A stretch of DNA of 64,000 nucleotides from a virus. The notes beneath the pieces were generated by a model. It was given only the letters and a program-made list of their open reading frames with translations, was not told the DNA's origin and did no database searches. Positions 24,990-33,355 of the stretch are shown piece by piece. The position numbers and the translations under genes are program-made. The first letter of the stretch is position 1; each line of letters opens with the position of its first letter. The stretch covers positions 1 through 64,000 of IMG/VR virus record IMGVR_UViG_3300034062_008235. The stretch is one strand, 5' to 3'.

Positions 24990-25298
24990 TTAGAGCGGGT
25001 TTAGAACTGGGTCTGTAATTTTCCTGCGTTTGACCTCATTAAATACTAAACCAGTAAAATCTTCTAAGTTTGAATGAAAAGTTGACGAACATTCTGTGTT
25101 GATAAAATACTCATTAATTTCTGTAAACTTTTTAGAGATCAAATCAAAAACCTGTGACAAATCATCTTGATAACGATGTAGCAGTCTCGTATAGATGTAT
25201 GTCAAATCGTGATCATTCATTTTAACAAAAAACGTAAAAACTTTTTTCACGGTCAAATCCTCAGATAATTTAGAAACCCAATTTAAATTAGTTATCAA
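24990..25298 (-). CDS. Unknown small protein
   Basis: 102 residues with no recognised motif; alpha-helical with two cysteine/threonine-rich turns (NTECSSTFHSN). Its start overlaps the preceding gene's stop by four bases, so it is coupled to it. It is the last gene before a strong terminator in the UvsX-downstream unit. Confidence 0.65.
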   Translation of the reverse strand: MITNLNWVSKLSEDLTVKKVFTFFVKMNDHDLTYIYTRLLHRYQDDLSQVFDLISKKFTEINEYFINTECSSTFHSNLEDFTGLVFNEVKRRKITDPVLNPL

Positions 25299-25609
25299 AC
25301 AACATTTATTGAACGAACTTTGTTACCTTCGTTGTCAATAAATTTATCATCTAAAACAACTGCTTTATCATCATCTTCACAACGAATACCAATGTTGTAT
25401 TTGTCCATGATTGTTGTTCTTGAATCATTATTAACAATAACATAACAATAATTTTTTGATTTAGTACTATTACCGGAATCGTCTTCATTAGTGATTCCTA
25501 TCTCAATTAAAAAATCATCAGGTAAATTCAACTGTATTGTTCCATACTTCTCTAAATGTTTTATAATTGATGATTGAATCCTGCTGGTGGATGGCTTCTG
25601 ATTTATCAT
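25295..25609 (-). CDS. Unknown small protein
   Basis: 104 residues. A short helical N-terminus (STSRIQSSIIKHLEKYGT) is followed by a beta-rich acidic domain (NYCYVIVNNDS, VVLDDKFIDNEG). No ribosome site is obvious; GATAAATA on the minus strand lies about 40 bases upstream. No family recognised. Confidence 0.65.
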   Translation of the reverse strand: MINQKPSTSRIQSSIIKHLEKYGTIQLNLPDDFLIEIGITNEDDSGNSTKSKNYCYVIVNNDSRTTIMDKYNIGIRCEDDDKAVVLDDKFIDNEGNKVRSINVV

Positions 25610-25670
25610 AATTTTTCAGCATATTATTGCTGCTCCAGAGGAACTTTAATATTTATCGCAACAGACTGTA

Positions 25671-26162
25671 TTATTCTATAAATGCTGGTATGTCTTTTAT
25701 TAAATAATAATCATGTCCCAAAAAACTTTTGTCTATACAACTGCCTTTTTTAGGCGAAAGACTAACACCTTCTTCATCGTACATTTTATTCCAACAATAA
25801 ATAAACTTGCTTGGTGTAAGAATTTGTGTCAAAATTATATTTTCATTGCCAAAAAATGCTATCGCTATTTTAAAAGAAACAACAAATGGCAAAAAATATA
25901 AATCTTGTGACCATATTTGCAAAGTTTCAATTACATTTTTTTGATCTTCAAAGTAGTCTGTTTCAACAGAATTAAAATAAAATTGCACATCATAACCATC
26001 ACAATTAAACAACCAAGTTTTGAAATCCTTGGTTGATAATTCTATATCTGGATTACCTTTCAAAGAAGAGTATTCTTGTAAAACGTAACCCATTAATCTG
26101 CCATACTTTACTGCTTCTTTCAATCCATTAACACGATTTACAGTTATATTCTCATCCATCAT
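25671..26162 (-). CDS. Unknown protein
   Basis: 163 residues, overlapping the upstream gene by 11 bases. Contains aromatic-rich strands (DVQFYFNSVETDYFED, YFLPFVVSFKIAIAFFG) and no recognised motif. It lies in a group of unknown genes between uvsX and the Ski2-like helicase and may be an early phage protein. Confidence 0.68.
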   Translation of the reverse strand: MMDENITVNRVNGLKEAVKYGRLMGYVLQEYSSLKGNPDIELSTKDFKTWLFNCDGYDVQFYFNSVETDYFEDQKNVIETLQIWSQDLYFLPFVVSFKIAIAFFGNENIILTQILTPSKFIYCWNKMYDEEGVSLSPKKGSCIDKSFLGHDYYLIKDIPAFIE

Positions 26163-26628
26163 TTCGCCCCTCTAAGCGATACATCCCTCTCTTCAAACGA
26201 ACGCAGTTATATCCATCTGATTCAAGCTCTTGACGAGCAAGCTTAAAATTATTGTTTAAACCCGGAACAGAATAATTGAAATTTGAAAACATTTTACATA
26301 TCTGCGAAAAAGAAATTTCTTTCTTGTCAAGTATAGTTTCTTTAATTTTATTGCGGATATAACGAGAAGATTTATCTTTTGTCATGTTGTTTTCAGGTAG
26401 TTCTGAAGCATCGTTAGGTATTGCAATATTATTTTTAATGTAATTAGAATCACAAAATATATTTGCAATTTCTTCTAGATTGACAACATCTTGAGCATCA
26501 TCGATTTTACATGCTTCAACTTTAATGTTGAAGCAATCAACAAACTCTGACAAGGACAACAAATTGTTGTAGCTTGTTACAATATTCTTGCCATCAGGAC
26601 ATTTAAGTACAACATAAGAAGGAGTCAT
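26152..26628 (-). CDS. Unknown protein with possible winged-helix C-terminus
   Basis: 158 residues. The C-terminal part (IRNKIKETILDKKEISFSQ, then LARQELESDGYNCVRLKRG, MYRLEG) has the helix-helix-strand outline of a winged helix and a basic wing. AAGGGAA precedes the ATG. It follows uvsX by 14 bases, so it may be cotranscribed with the recombinase. The winged-helix idea is weak. Confidence 0.65.
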   Translation of the reverse strand: MTPSYVVLKCPDGKNIVTSYNNLLSLSEFVDCFNIKVEACKIDDAQDVVNLEEIANIFCDSNYIKNNIAIPNDASELPENNMTKDKSSRYIRNKIKETILDKKEISFSQICKMFSNFNYSVPGLNNNFKLARQELESDGYNCVRLKRGMYRLEGRNDG

Positions 26629-26642
26629 AATGTTCCCTTAAA

Positions 26643-27848
26643 TCAGCCTAAAAGATCATCAACTTCCATATCAGCTTCATCGCCAACATCAACGACTTCG
26701 CCAGCGACTTTATAATTTATCACATCTGCATATAACTGCAAATAAGATTTCATTTGCTCTTCTGTAGCATCCAATATTTGTGAATACTGTTCTGCAATCT
26801 CAACAGGAATATCATTTCTTTCCATTGAAGATTTGAATTTAACTTCTGATCCATTGGTAAAATCAGGGTTTATAGTAAAATTTCCTGCGCCGCCTGATAT
26901 TACCCTTCCTGCATCAAGCAGTGCTCCTAAAGCACCACCCAATGGATTCATTCCTCTGTCAAAATAAAGAGGAATGTTGTCAACCTCAACGAAAGGTCTA
27001 TAAGACCTATTTTTCTTATTTTGGATTTTGATGTTAATGCCAAGAATCTTTTTCTTAGCCATGCCGGGGACATTTTGTTCAATCTTCTTTTGAGTTTGAC
27101 TACGCATTCTTAACGAAGCGTAAAATGGCAATCCTTGTCCCCCTCCAGCAGTAGTTTCGGGATTACCGTAAAGAACACCAATTTTATCACGGATCTGATT
27201 GAGGACCACAACTGTAACATCATTCTGCTCCATTTCAGTGTTAAGTTTTCTCAGTTCTTTAGAACAAATCTTTGCTCGTTCACCGGGCTGTTCATTACCA
27301 CCAACAATACGCTTGAAATCAGCCTTGCTATATCCTTCAGGAAGCTTTGTTTCTCTAAATTCTCTAGCACTAGGCGATACTGAAATTGAATCATAAACAA
27401 TACAAATCGGCACTTCAATTTTCTTTGTTTTGCGGATATAATTAATAACACGATACATTGTGCTAAAACAGTCTTCTAATGTTTCAGGAGTGTATCTTAC
27501 AAGCTTAGTAATATCGCATTTAGTAGCATTTTGTATAAATTCGCCATTAATAGCATTCTCTGTATCGAGAATAACTCCAATGCCGCCCATGCGCTGAACA
27601 CCAGCAAGAATGTTTGCGCCAATAAGACTTTTACTTGATGCCGATGGACCATAAATTTCGCTTAAACGTCCACCGGGAATGCCTCCACCATAAAACTTGC
27701 CAGAGCAACAATAATTAATGGCAAAATTGCCTGTATCTATAAAATATCTTGCTTGATCAAGTTCTGATACTAACTCTGCGCCAGTTGCGCTTGCAATATC
27801 GGTGAATAAATTATCAAGGGAAGCTGAATCTTTCTTTTGACGAGCCAT
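26643..27848 (-). CDS. uvsX: UvsX/RecA-like recombinase
   Basis: 401 residues from the ATG at 27848, chosen because GGAG lies six bases upstream. The Walker A is GPSASSKS (67-74), with the usual glycine replaced, as in T4 UvsX (GPSKSFKS) rather than bacterial RecA. VVVLNQIRDKIG (Walker B/L2 start) and GQGLPFYASLRMR follow. An acidic C-terminal tail (VDVGDEADMEVDDLLG) resembles the RecA/UvsX regulatory tail. It performs strand exchange in recombination-dependent replication with the gp32-like protein next door. Confidence 0.93.
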   Translation of the reverse strand: MARQKKDSASLDNLFTDIASATGAELVSELDQARYFIDTGNFAINYCCSGKFYGGGIPGGRLSEIYGPSASSKSLIGANILAGVQRMGGIGVILDTENAINGEFIQNATKCDITKLVRYTPETLEDCFSTMYRVINYIRKTKKIEVPICIVYDSISVSPSAREFRETKLPEGYSKADFKRIVGGNEQPGERAKICSKELRKLNTEMEQNDVTVVVLNQIRDKIGVLYGNPETTAGGGQGLPFYASLRMRSQTQKKIEQNVPGMAKKKILGINIKIQNKKNRSYRPFVEVDNIPLYFDRGMNPLGGALGALLDAGRVISGGAGNFTINPDFTNGSEVKFKSSMERNDIPVEIAEQYSQILDATEEQMKSYLQLYADVINYKVAGEVVDVGDEADMEVDDLLG

Positions 27849-27897
27849 GCCAAACTCCATGCAGAACAATGTGACTCAAACTAATAGAGTATTAAAA

Positions 27898-27931
27898 CAA
27901 AAAAACAGGAAGCTTTTTTAAGCTTCCTGTT
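27898..27931 (-). terminator. Rho-independent terminator between ssb and uvsX
   Basis: Perfect 12-bp stem AACAGGAAGCTT / AAGCTTCCTGTT with a four-base loop (27904-27931), and a T-rich run on the minus strand beyond it. It separates the gp32-like gene from uvsX and would limit read-through, perhaps allowing high ssDNA-binding protein expression. Confidence 0.85.
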
Positions 27932-27955
27932 AGATATTTCAAGTCTACTTAAGTA

Positions 27956-28900
27956 TTATCGTTTACCAAAACCAATGTTGCCTAACTGAGCTTCTATGTC
28001 CTCGTCAATCATATCATCAACACCATCCAAAGAACTTTCTTCAATCTTTGATGTTGAAGGCTTTGATGATGTCATCTTTGATGATGTCACTTGAGGTTTT
28101 GGTTGTAATTCACCTTCACCAATAAAACTTTTCAAAGCTTCTTCTATCTGATCGATAGTAAGATAATTAGGAATTGCTTCCAAATCGTGGTACTTAGTCA
28201 ACCAAGATTTAATCTGATCACCACTACCAAGAACAGAAGGATCTTCAAAGAAAGATTGATCGTAATTCGGATAACCATTAGGTCCACGAACAACTTTCAC
28301 AATCTTGAAGTCTCGACCATTCTGATAATGCGAAACATCTCCTAAACCTTTCTTGCCAGTAGTTTCATTACCTGACATAGAAACCCAAATAAGATTATGA
28401 ACGGTCTTCCCAATACTAAGAATCTTGGGACCAACATTAGTTTCAATCTGGTTGGTCTTAGGATTTAACTGAGAACGAACAATGCAGTTGTAGTAATACC
28501 TTTCAATTGGCTTAATAGAACGAGCATCATCTTGAAGCTTCTTAGCACGATCAGCAGGCATCTTCTTGGACTTCTCCCACATTGCATTATATTCTTTGCA
28601 AATAGGGCACTCAGTTTCAGGACTAACTGTCCGCCACTGTTCTCCTCTAGGAGTCTGCACTAATTTTTTAGTACAAAAAATTGTTTTGGAATTAGGGTAT
28701 TCGCCAAGCCGATGTATGCGAACCGCATGAAAGAATGGCTTGTTTTTAAGCTTAGGAAGAAGCCTGAGTAAAACAAATCCATCCTTCTCTGGCATGCGAA
28801 CATAATCATCATTCGCACTACCACCAGCTTCTTTATTAAGCCTGCTAGCCTCTTTGCGAATATCGTTCATATCTAACGTATCAAATTCATAGTCTGCCAT
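27956..28900 (-). CDS. gp32-like single-stranded DNA-binding protein
   Basis: 314 residues, near T4 gp32 (301). The zinc site His63, Cys76, Cys98, Cys101 (HRLGEYPNSKTIFC, then ECPICKEYNAMWE) matches the His-Cys3 arrangement of T4 gp32 (His64, Cys77, Cys87, Cys90) apart from a longer loop. The N-terminus is basic with Arg/Lys, as the cooperativity domain requires, and the C-terminus is acidic (GVDDMIDEDIEAQLG) for partner binding. AAAGG precedes the ATG. Coats ssDNA at forks. Confidence 0.9.
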   Translation of the reverse strand: MADYEFDTLDMNDIRKEASRLNKEAGGSANDDYVRMPEKDGFVLLRLLPKLKNKPFFHAVRIHRLGEYPNSKTIFCTKKLVQTPRGEQWRTVSPETECPICKEYNAMWEKSKKMPADRAKKLQDDARSIKPIERYYYNCIVRSQLNPKTNQIETNVGPKILSIGKTVHNLIWVSMSGNETTGKKGLGDVSHYQNGRDFKIVKVVRGPNGYPNYDQSFFEDPSVLGSGDQIKSWLTKYHDLEAIPNYLTIDQIEEALKSFIGEGELQPKPQVTSSKMTSSKPSTSKIEESSLDGVDDMIDEDIEAQLGNIGFGKR

Positions 28901-28965
28901 TGCAACTGCCTTTCTGGGTGTATCTCACACCACACTGCTATAAAGCTCTACCTGCTTTACTAAGG

Positions 28966-29256
28966 TTACACCATTGGTGTTCCGCTATTATCGCCTAAAG
29001 GAGTGTTGTTGTCAACATTTTTGTCCTGTTCAGCCAATAATTTTTCCATCTGCTCGATTATTTTAAGATTATGCTCCAATCGTTGCGTAATCTCTTCTCT
29101 GCTTAAATATTTAGATTCTCTACTCTCAAATTCTTTCTCTAACATTTTTTCTTCTTTTTTAGCTTTCCTGAATTCTTCCCTGCGAACGAGGACTCTTTTT
29201 CGAGCTTCGACTTTCTTTGCTTTCTTCTTTTGATCACTTTTTCTTTGACTGCTCAT
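28966..29256 (-). CDS. Highly charged coiled-coil protein
   Basis: 96 residues. A very lysine-rich start (SDQKKKAKKVEARKRVLVRR) is followed by a long Glu/Lys helix and a short polar tail (DNNTPLGDNSGTP). It shares one base with the upstream stop, so it is coupled. Could bind DNA or a replication protein; no family recognised. Confidence 0.65.
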   Translation of the reverse strand: MSSQRKSDQKKKAKKVEARKRVLVRREEFRKAKKEEKMLEKEFESRESKYLSREEITQRLEHNLKIIEQMEKLLAEQDKNVDNNTPLGDNSGTPMV

Positions 29257-29981
29257 TACTTTCCTCTCAGGTTTATCATAGCCTCATTGCCCCCCATGCC
29301 CTTCCAGTTCAAAAGATCATTATTACCAATTTTGCTAGCATTCATCTCATTGTCGAAAACAAGCGTAGGGGCAGGGACGAAATATTCATCTGTAACTTCT
29401 AAAACATTATTATTATCATCATTTGTTACAATCAACATTCCAATTCCATTTGTGTTGTATTTTTCTGAATAAACTGGATATATTTTTGCTTTTGTAAACT
29501 TATAAGGAAATTGAGTCTTATCCATCCTTAACGGTGGATCAAAAATTACTTTTCTTTTAATCTTGTTCTTATCAACACTGGCAAATTGATTATCGATTCT
29601 ATTCGCCAACTTTTGAAAAGTTGTTGGCTTAGACAATACTTTTTCTTCATCTATCCTCGGAATATCCTGTGGATCATCAGGAATATTGTTTTCCAAATCA
29701 CAATTTTCTGCCAAACTAGAATTGTTAAACTTGCTTCCAGCTACAGAAAAACCATTTTTACCAAGCTTGAAACTAACCTTTTTCTTTGTATACTCGTAAA
29801 TATCAACATCGTATATAAATATATCTCTACGAGCAAGTTGTGTGAGGATATATTTAGCCAAATTTTCTACTGGATAATTTTCATCCACTTTGCCAAACTT
29901 ATTTTTAAAAATAAGCGGCTCATCCTTGTTATAATCAAGGTCTTCTTTTTGTTTATAATACTTAAATTCTATTTCAAACAT
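29256..29981 (-). CDS. Unknown protein in replication gene cluster
   Basis: 241 residues. A beta-rich N-terminal region (MFEIEFKYYKQKEDLDY; YILTQLARRDIFIYDVDIYEY) precedes an Asn/Asp-rich segment and a domain with VIFDPPLRMDKTQFPYKFTK. Similar-looking proteins sit beside ssb genes in other large phages, but I cannot name a family. Ends with a one-base overlap to the next gene. Confidence 0.65.
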   Translation of the reverse strand: MFEIEFKYYKQKEDLDYNKDEPLIFKNKFGKVDENYPVENLAKYILTQLARRDIFIYDVDIYEYTKKKVSFKLGKNGFSVAGSKFNNSSLAENCDLENNIPDDPQDIPRIDEEKVLSKPTTFQKLANRIDNQFASVDKNKIKRKVIFDPPLRMDKTQFPYKFTKAKIYPVYSEKYNTNGIGMLIVTNDDNNNVLEVTDEYFVPAPTLVFDNEMNASKIGNNDLLNWKGMGGNEAMINLRGK

Positions 29982-29989
29982 ATTTTAAC

Positions 29990-30574
29990 CTAGTGTTCCA
30001 TTATTAATTTTTCATCAAGTTCCACTATATCGACACCACATTTGTCAAAAAGAAATCTGCTGCCGACAGAATAGTCCTTATCTTTATTTGATAAACAAAA
30101 CAATTTTTTAATTCCAGAATTTATAATTAATTTTGTACATTCAACGCATGGTAAAGTACACCATGCGAACATATGCGCTCCATTTAAATCAGCAGATGCA
30201 TTAACTATGGCATTTGCTTCAGCATGAGCACAAGAACATAACTCAAGTCTCTCCCCAGATTTACATCCAAGAATTTTTCTTGGGCATTGTTTTGCATAAG
30301 CATGATTCTTAATAAATTCTTTTTCATCAAAATTAGGATCTATTTTGTATTTATCTTCTTCTGTAAGCTGAGGAAGAAAAATTGTTTTAAGATGTTCTGG
30401 GCTGTCACAATGAGGGGCATTTCTTGGTGGACCATTATATCCCATGCTAACAACTTTAGTTAACAAATTGTTAACAATCACAACACCAATTTTTCTTGAA
30501 TAACATGGATTTTTAAGCTCACCAAAAAGCTTAGCAGTAAGCATATACTTCTGAACAAACTCAATGTTAAACAT
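29990..30574 (-). CDS. dCMP deaminase
   Basis: 194 residues. The zinc-dependent deaminase core is CSCAHAEANAIVNAS (His117, Glu119) and WCTLPCVECTKLIINSG (Cys143, Cys146). Extra cysteines in QCPRKILGCKSGERLELC fit the second zinc site of T4-type dCMP deaminase. It converts dCMP to dUMP, the substrate of the ThyX encoded in the same window. A GAGAG site lies before the ATG. Confidence 0.9.
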   Translation of the reverse strand: MFNIEFVQKYMLTAKLFGELKNPCYSRKIGVVIVNNLLTKVVSMGYNGPPRNAPHCDSPEHLKTIFLPQLTEEDKYKIDPNFDEKEFIKNHAYAKQCPRKILGCKSGERLELCSCAHAEANAIVNASADLNGAHMFAWCTLPCVECTKLIINSGIKKLFCLSNKDKDYSVGSRFLFDKCGVDIVELDEKLIMEH

Positions 30575-30613
30575 CGTATTCTCTCATGTTATAACAATAC
30601 GACAAACCTAAAT

Positions 30614-31036
30614 TTATTCATTTATTTGGAAGTTTAACTTGTCCATTTCTTTACGCAACATATGACCTCGATTGTGAGCATCTTCTCTTGAAGCGTTCAA
30701 AGCTTGCAAATGTGCGTAAATTCTATCTTTGCAATATCTGTTTTGAATGCATTCTCTTTTCAAAGCAACACATTCGTCATCACCTTCAGCTGCTAATTCT
30801 GCTGTTTTATCTGATTTGCCAAGATCTTTTTGTTCTTTGAATTTTTGAATAAATTTTCTTTTGTATTCAAGTTCTGCTACAGAAAAACATTTCATAGCCA
30901 ATGCATGACCAGCTCCAACATAATCAATAATTCCGCCTACTTTTTCAAAAAATATATTAAGAGTTGCATCCGTGAAATTTAAATCACGAGAATCAATTGT
31001 CCATTCCTGATCATCTAACGCAATCTTTTCAATCAT
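30614..31036 (-). CDS. UvsY-like recombination mediator candidate
   Basis: 140 residues, all-helical and charged, the size of T4 UvsY (137). KRKFIQKFKEQKDLG, a Thr-containing middle (KTAELAAEGDDE) and DAHNRGHMLRKEMDKLNF recall the order of UvsY segments, including the C-terminal 'RG..I......F'. Its place with uvsX, ssb and the helicase supports this. Similarity is weak by eye, so this is a guess rather than an assignment. Confidence 0.4.
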   Translation of the reverse strand: MIEKIALDDQEWTIDSRDLNFTDATLNIFFEKVGGIIDYVGAGHALAMKCFSVAELEYKRKFIQKFKEQKDLGKSDKTAELAAEGDDECVALKRECIQNRYCKDRIYAHLQALNASREDAHNRGHMLRKEMDKLNFQINE

Positions 31037-31196
31037 GGCTCATACTACTTTCTGAGAAAAAGGGAAAACCGTGCTATCAATTCAAATTAGTAAGGTTTGC
31101 AGTCATTAATTGTTGCCACCCCACTGTTGCGCCATTGCATCGGCAATTCCTTTATAAGTCCTACTCCTGATAATTTATTTTTTGATAAAAATAGAA

Positions 31197-32735
31197 TCAA
31201 TCAATTGGGTTAGATGGATCTTGTTGTTTTTTCTTACCTACCTTTTTAGGAGGATGGTTATTTGATGATATATTTGATGAATCAGATGTAACGCTATAAG
31301 TGTTAGCATCTTGCTGGGCTTTATTGTGCATTTTTGTCTTATATTTATCAAAATCTATTTCTGATATGGTTAACATTTCGTGATTATATTCTATTGGGAA
31401 ATGGTATCTTGATTTACCATTTCTACTTTTGATAATGAATATTCTGCCAACTTGAGCATTAGCTTCATCGGTAGTTCTATTGATAGACCATAAACCATCA
31501 AGAGGCTTAAACATGTCAAAAGACGCACCGATGTTGCCTTCTTCAATAAATTCCGATGAAGACAATTCAGATGCTGACTTATTCGGTTGCATTGCAGTAA
31601 ATACAAGCATTTTCTTTTCACAAGCAAGTCCTCTTAGGTCACGAATGATTCTATACTTAGATTCCCAAACAGCAACTCCCGGTGTATCTTTCATTTCTCC
31701 GGGATAATCAACAACCAAAAGGTCTGGAACAAATCCATATAACTCCAATTGGTTTAAATAAGCTCGAATATCATTAACATCAATACTACCAGCAGGAAAT
31801 TGCTTAACTACCAATCTGTTCTTGTCTTCGTATTCAAGTGTTTTATATTCAAGGATGTTTTTTACTTCATCTTTTTGACTAGCAAGCTTATTATATGGCA
31901 TTCCGACATAAGCTGATGTGAATCTTTTAGAAATAGAAACCCAATCCATTTCTACAGAAATAAACGCTACTTTAAACCCTTTGTTTACATTTTCAACAGC
32001 TGCTTTAACCAAAGCCAAAGATTTACCAACACCGGGTAGTGCTATAAAAGCATAAATTTCACCACGTCTTGGTCCACCACCAGATATCTCAAAATCAATT
32101 GACAAAAATCCTGATGTAAACTTATCAACTCTTTCTTCATCTTTAGATAATTCTGTGAAGAATTGTTCTATTTGATTAAAATATTGGAAACCTGCATCAA
32201 ATGTCTTTGACACTAACATGCAATTACGAAATCTCTCATAAACCTTAGCCCAGATTTCTTCTGAATCTGGATTCTTCTTAAGATCTCTTTGGCTTTCTTC
32301 CATTGCTATTCTAAGACTTTGTATCTTGGAAAAATTAAGCAATTTATTAAACAAAATATCTCTTGATGCTTGGTTAGGTATAAAGAAATCATAAAGCGAT
32401 TGAAGTTCTGATCTATAATAAACTTTAATTGCATCTGATTTTTCTCTTACTTTCTCAAGCAAATCGTTTTCCATAATCATCCTGTCAGGTATTCCTGTAG
32501 GATGATCATCAAATAATTTAAATAAAATGCGACATGTTTCTACATGAACTTCATTAGAAAAATATTCAGGAGAAATAAGAGCTTTTCCCTGAAGAAGAAA
32601 ATTCCTATCTGTTAAAAGAATACCTAAAATTCTTCTTTGGAAATTTTCATCCCAACGAAATTTAGTCTGAGTATTCTGTTGTTGAAGCATAGTCTCCAAC
32701 AACTTTTGTTGATCTTCGGTAAGTTTAGCTTCCAT
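31197..32735 (-). CDS. Replicative DnaB/gp41-like helicase
   Basis: 512 residues from the ATG at 32735 (the frame opens five codons earlier at TTG; GAGG lies upstream of the ATG). An N-terminal helical domain (about 25-140) precedes the RecA-like core with GGGPRRGEIYAF, Walker A LPGVGKSLAL (233-242), the VAFISVEMDW box, LLVVDYPGEM (Walker B) and the late FIIKSRNGKSRY arginine region. It unwinds DNA at the fork. The Ser/Lys-rich tail (KKVGKKKQQD) may bind primase. No primase was identified in the window. Confidence 0.9.
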   Translation of the reverse strand: MEAKLTEDQQKLLETMLQQQNTQTKFRWDENFQRRILGILLTDRNFLLQGKALISPEYFSNEVHVETCRILFKLFDDHPTGIPDRMIMENDLLEKVREKSDAIKVYYRSELQSLYDFFIPNQASRDILFNKLLNFSKIQSLRIAMEESQRDLKKNPDSEEIWAKVYERFRNCMLVSKTFDAGFQYFNQIEQFFTELSKDEERVDKFTSGFLSIDFEISGGGPRRGEIYAFIALPGVGKSLALVKAAVENVNKGFKVAFISVEMDWVSISKRFTSAYVGMPYNKLASQKDEVKNILEYKTLEYEDKNRLVVKQFPAGSIDVNDIRAYLNQLELYGFVPDLLVVDYPGEMKDTPGVAVWESKYRIIRDLRGLACEKKMLVFTAMQPNKSASELSSSEFIEEGNIGASFDMFKPLDGLWSINRTTDEANAQVGRIFIIKSRNGKSRYHFPIEYNHEMLTISEIDFDKYKTKMHNKAQQDANTYSVTSDSSNISSNNHPPKKVGKKKQQDPSNPID

Positions 32736-32746
32736 ACTAAAAATCC

Positions 32747-33301
32747 TCAAATATACAAGTGTTCGTGTTCACTAAGTGAAACTTGACCTACTCGAATATG
32801 TTTTTCTTTAGTAATTCTCTTGCCGACATGCCTAGTAGCATTCCATATGATCTGCTTTGTGTAAATAACAAACTTGGCATTAATCATAAGTTTTAAACCA
32901 ATGTCAGGTCTTTCTTGTGATGGAACAAATTTTTTAACTAATTTCTCCAGAATTTCCTCTTGAGGATCACCAAATTTGCGACGATATGCTCCATGATGTG
33001 TCTTATTTTTCCATAGATCTTTTAAAGAATCAAAAATTTTTCTAAATATCCCATCTTGCGGAACATGTTTTTCAACTGTATCAAATGATGATTCAATATA
33101 AGTTTGTCTTTTATAATAACTACCTGCCCTTATAACAGACATAAGAAGCTCTTGTTTGATATCTTCTACATCTAACTGATGATTATTACGAGAATTATTA
33201 GACATTAATTGCCAACTGGCATAAAGACACAACTGACCAAACTTTTCCTCAAGTTCTTTAAATTCCTCTGAGTTAATCTTAAACATCTGAAATATCTTCA
33301 T
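32747..33301 (-). CDS. Possible sigma-region-2-like protein
   Basis: 184 residues. LDVEDIKQELLMSVIRAGSYYKRQ resembles the core of sigma region 2 (YxxxDxxQE...A...Y), and NAKFVIYTKQIIWNATRHVG could be the following helix, but the -10 recognition residues are not clear. GGAGGT lies before the first ATG. It ends 12 bases before the helicase start. It could be an early transcription factor or an unrelated helical protein. Low confidence in function, good as a gene. Confidence 0.4.
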   Translation of the reverse strand: MKIFQMFKINSEEFKELEEKFGQLCLYASWQLMSNNSRNNHQLDVEDIKQELLMSVIRAGSYYKRQTYIESSFDTVEKHVPQDGIFRKIFDSLKDLWKNKTHHGAYRRKFGDPQEEILEKLVKKFVPSQERPDIGLKLMINAKFVIYTKQIIWNATRHVGKRITKEKHIRVGQVSLSEHEHLYI

Positions 33302-33355
33302 TTCAATTACCTCCTTGAAACGTAAGGTGTAGTATCAACCTTTAATGTAATTGAG

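Noticed and set aside
24932-24990. Possible tRNA (stem plus a T-loop-like GGTTCCAAACC)
   Set aside because: No acceptor stem, D-arm or anticodon arm can be formed; the stem is explained by a terminator.
29795-29835. Exact TATAAATA inside a coding region (also near 47500 and 53823)
   Set aside because: Not followed by a gene on that strand; in such AT-rich DNA about this many exact matches are expected by chance.
31037-31196. 17-codon frame with an AAGGA site between the helicase and the UvsY-like gene
   Set aside because: Too short, no recognisable character; kept as unexplained non-coding sequence.
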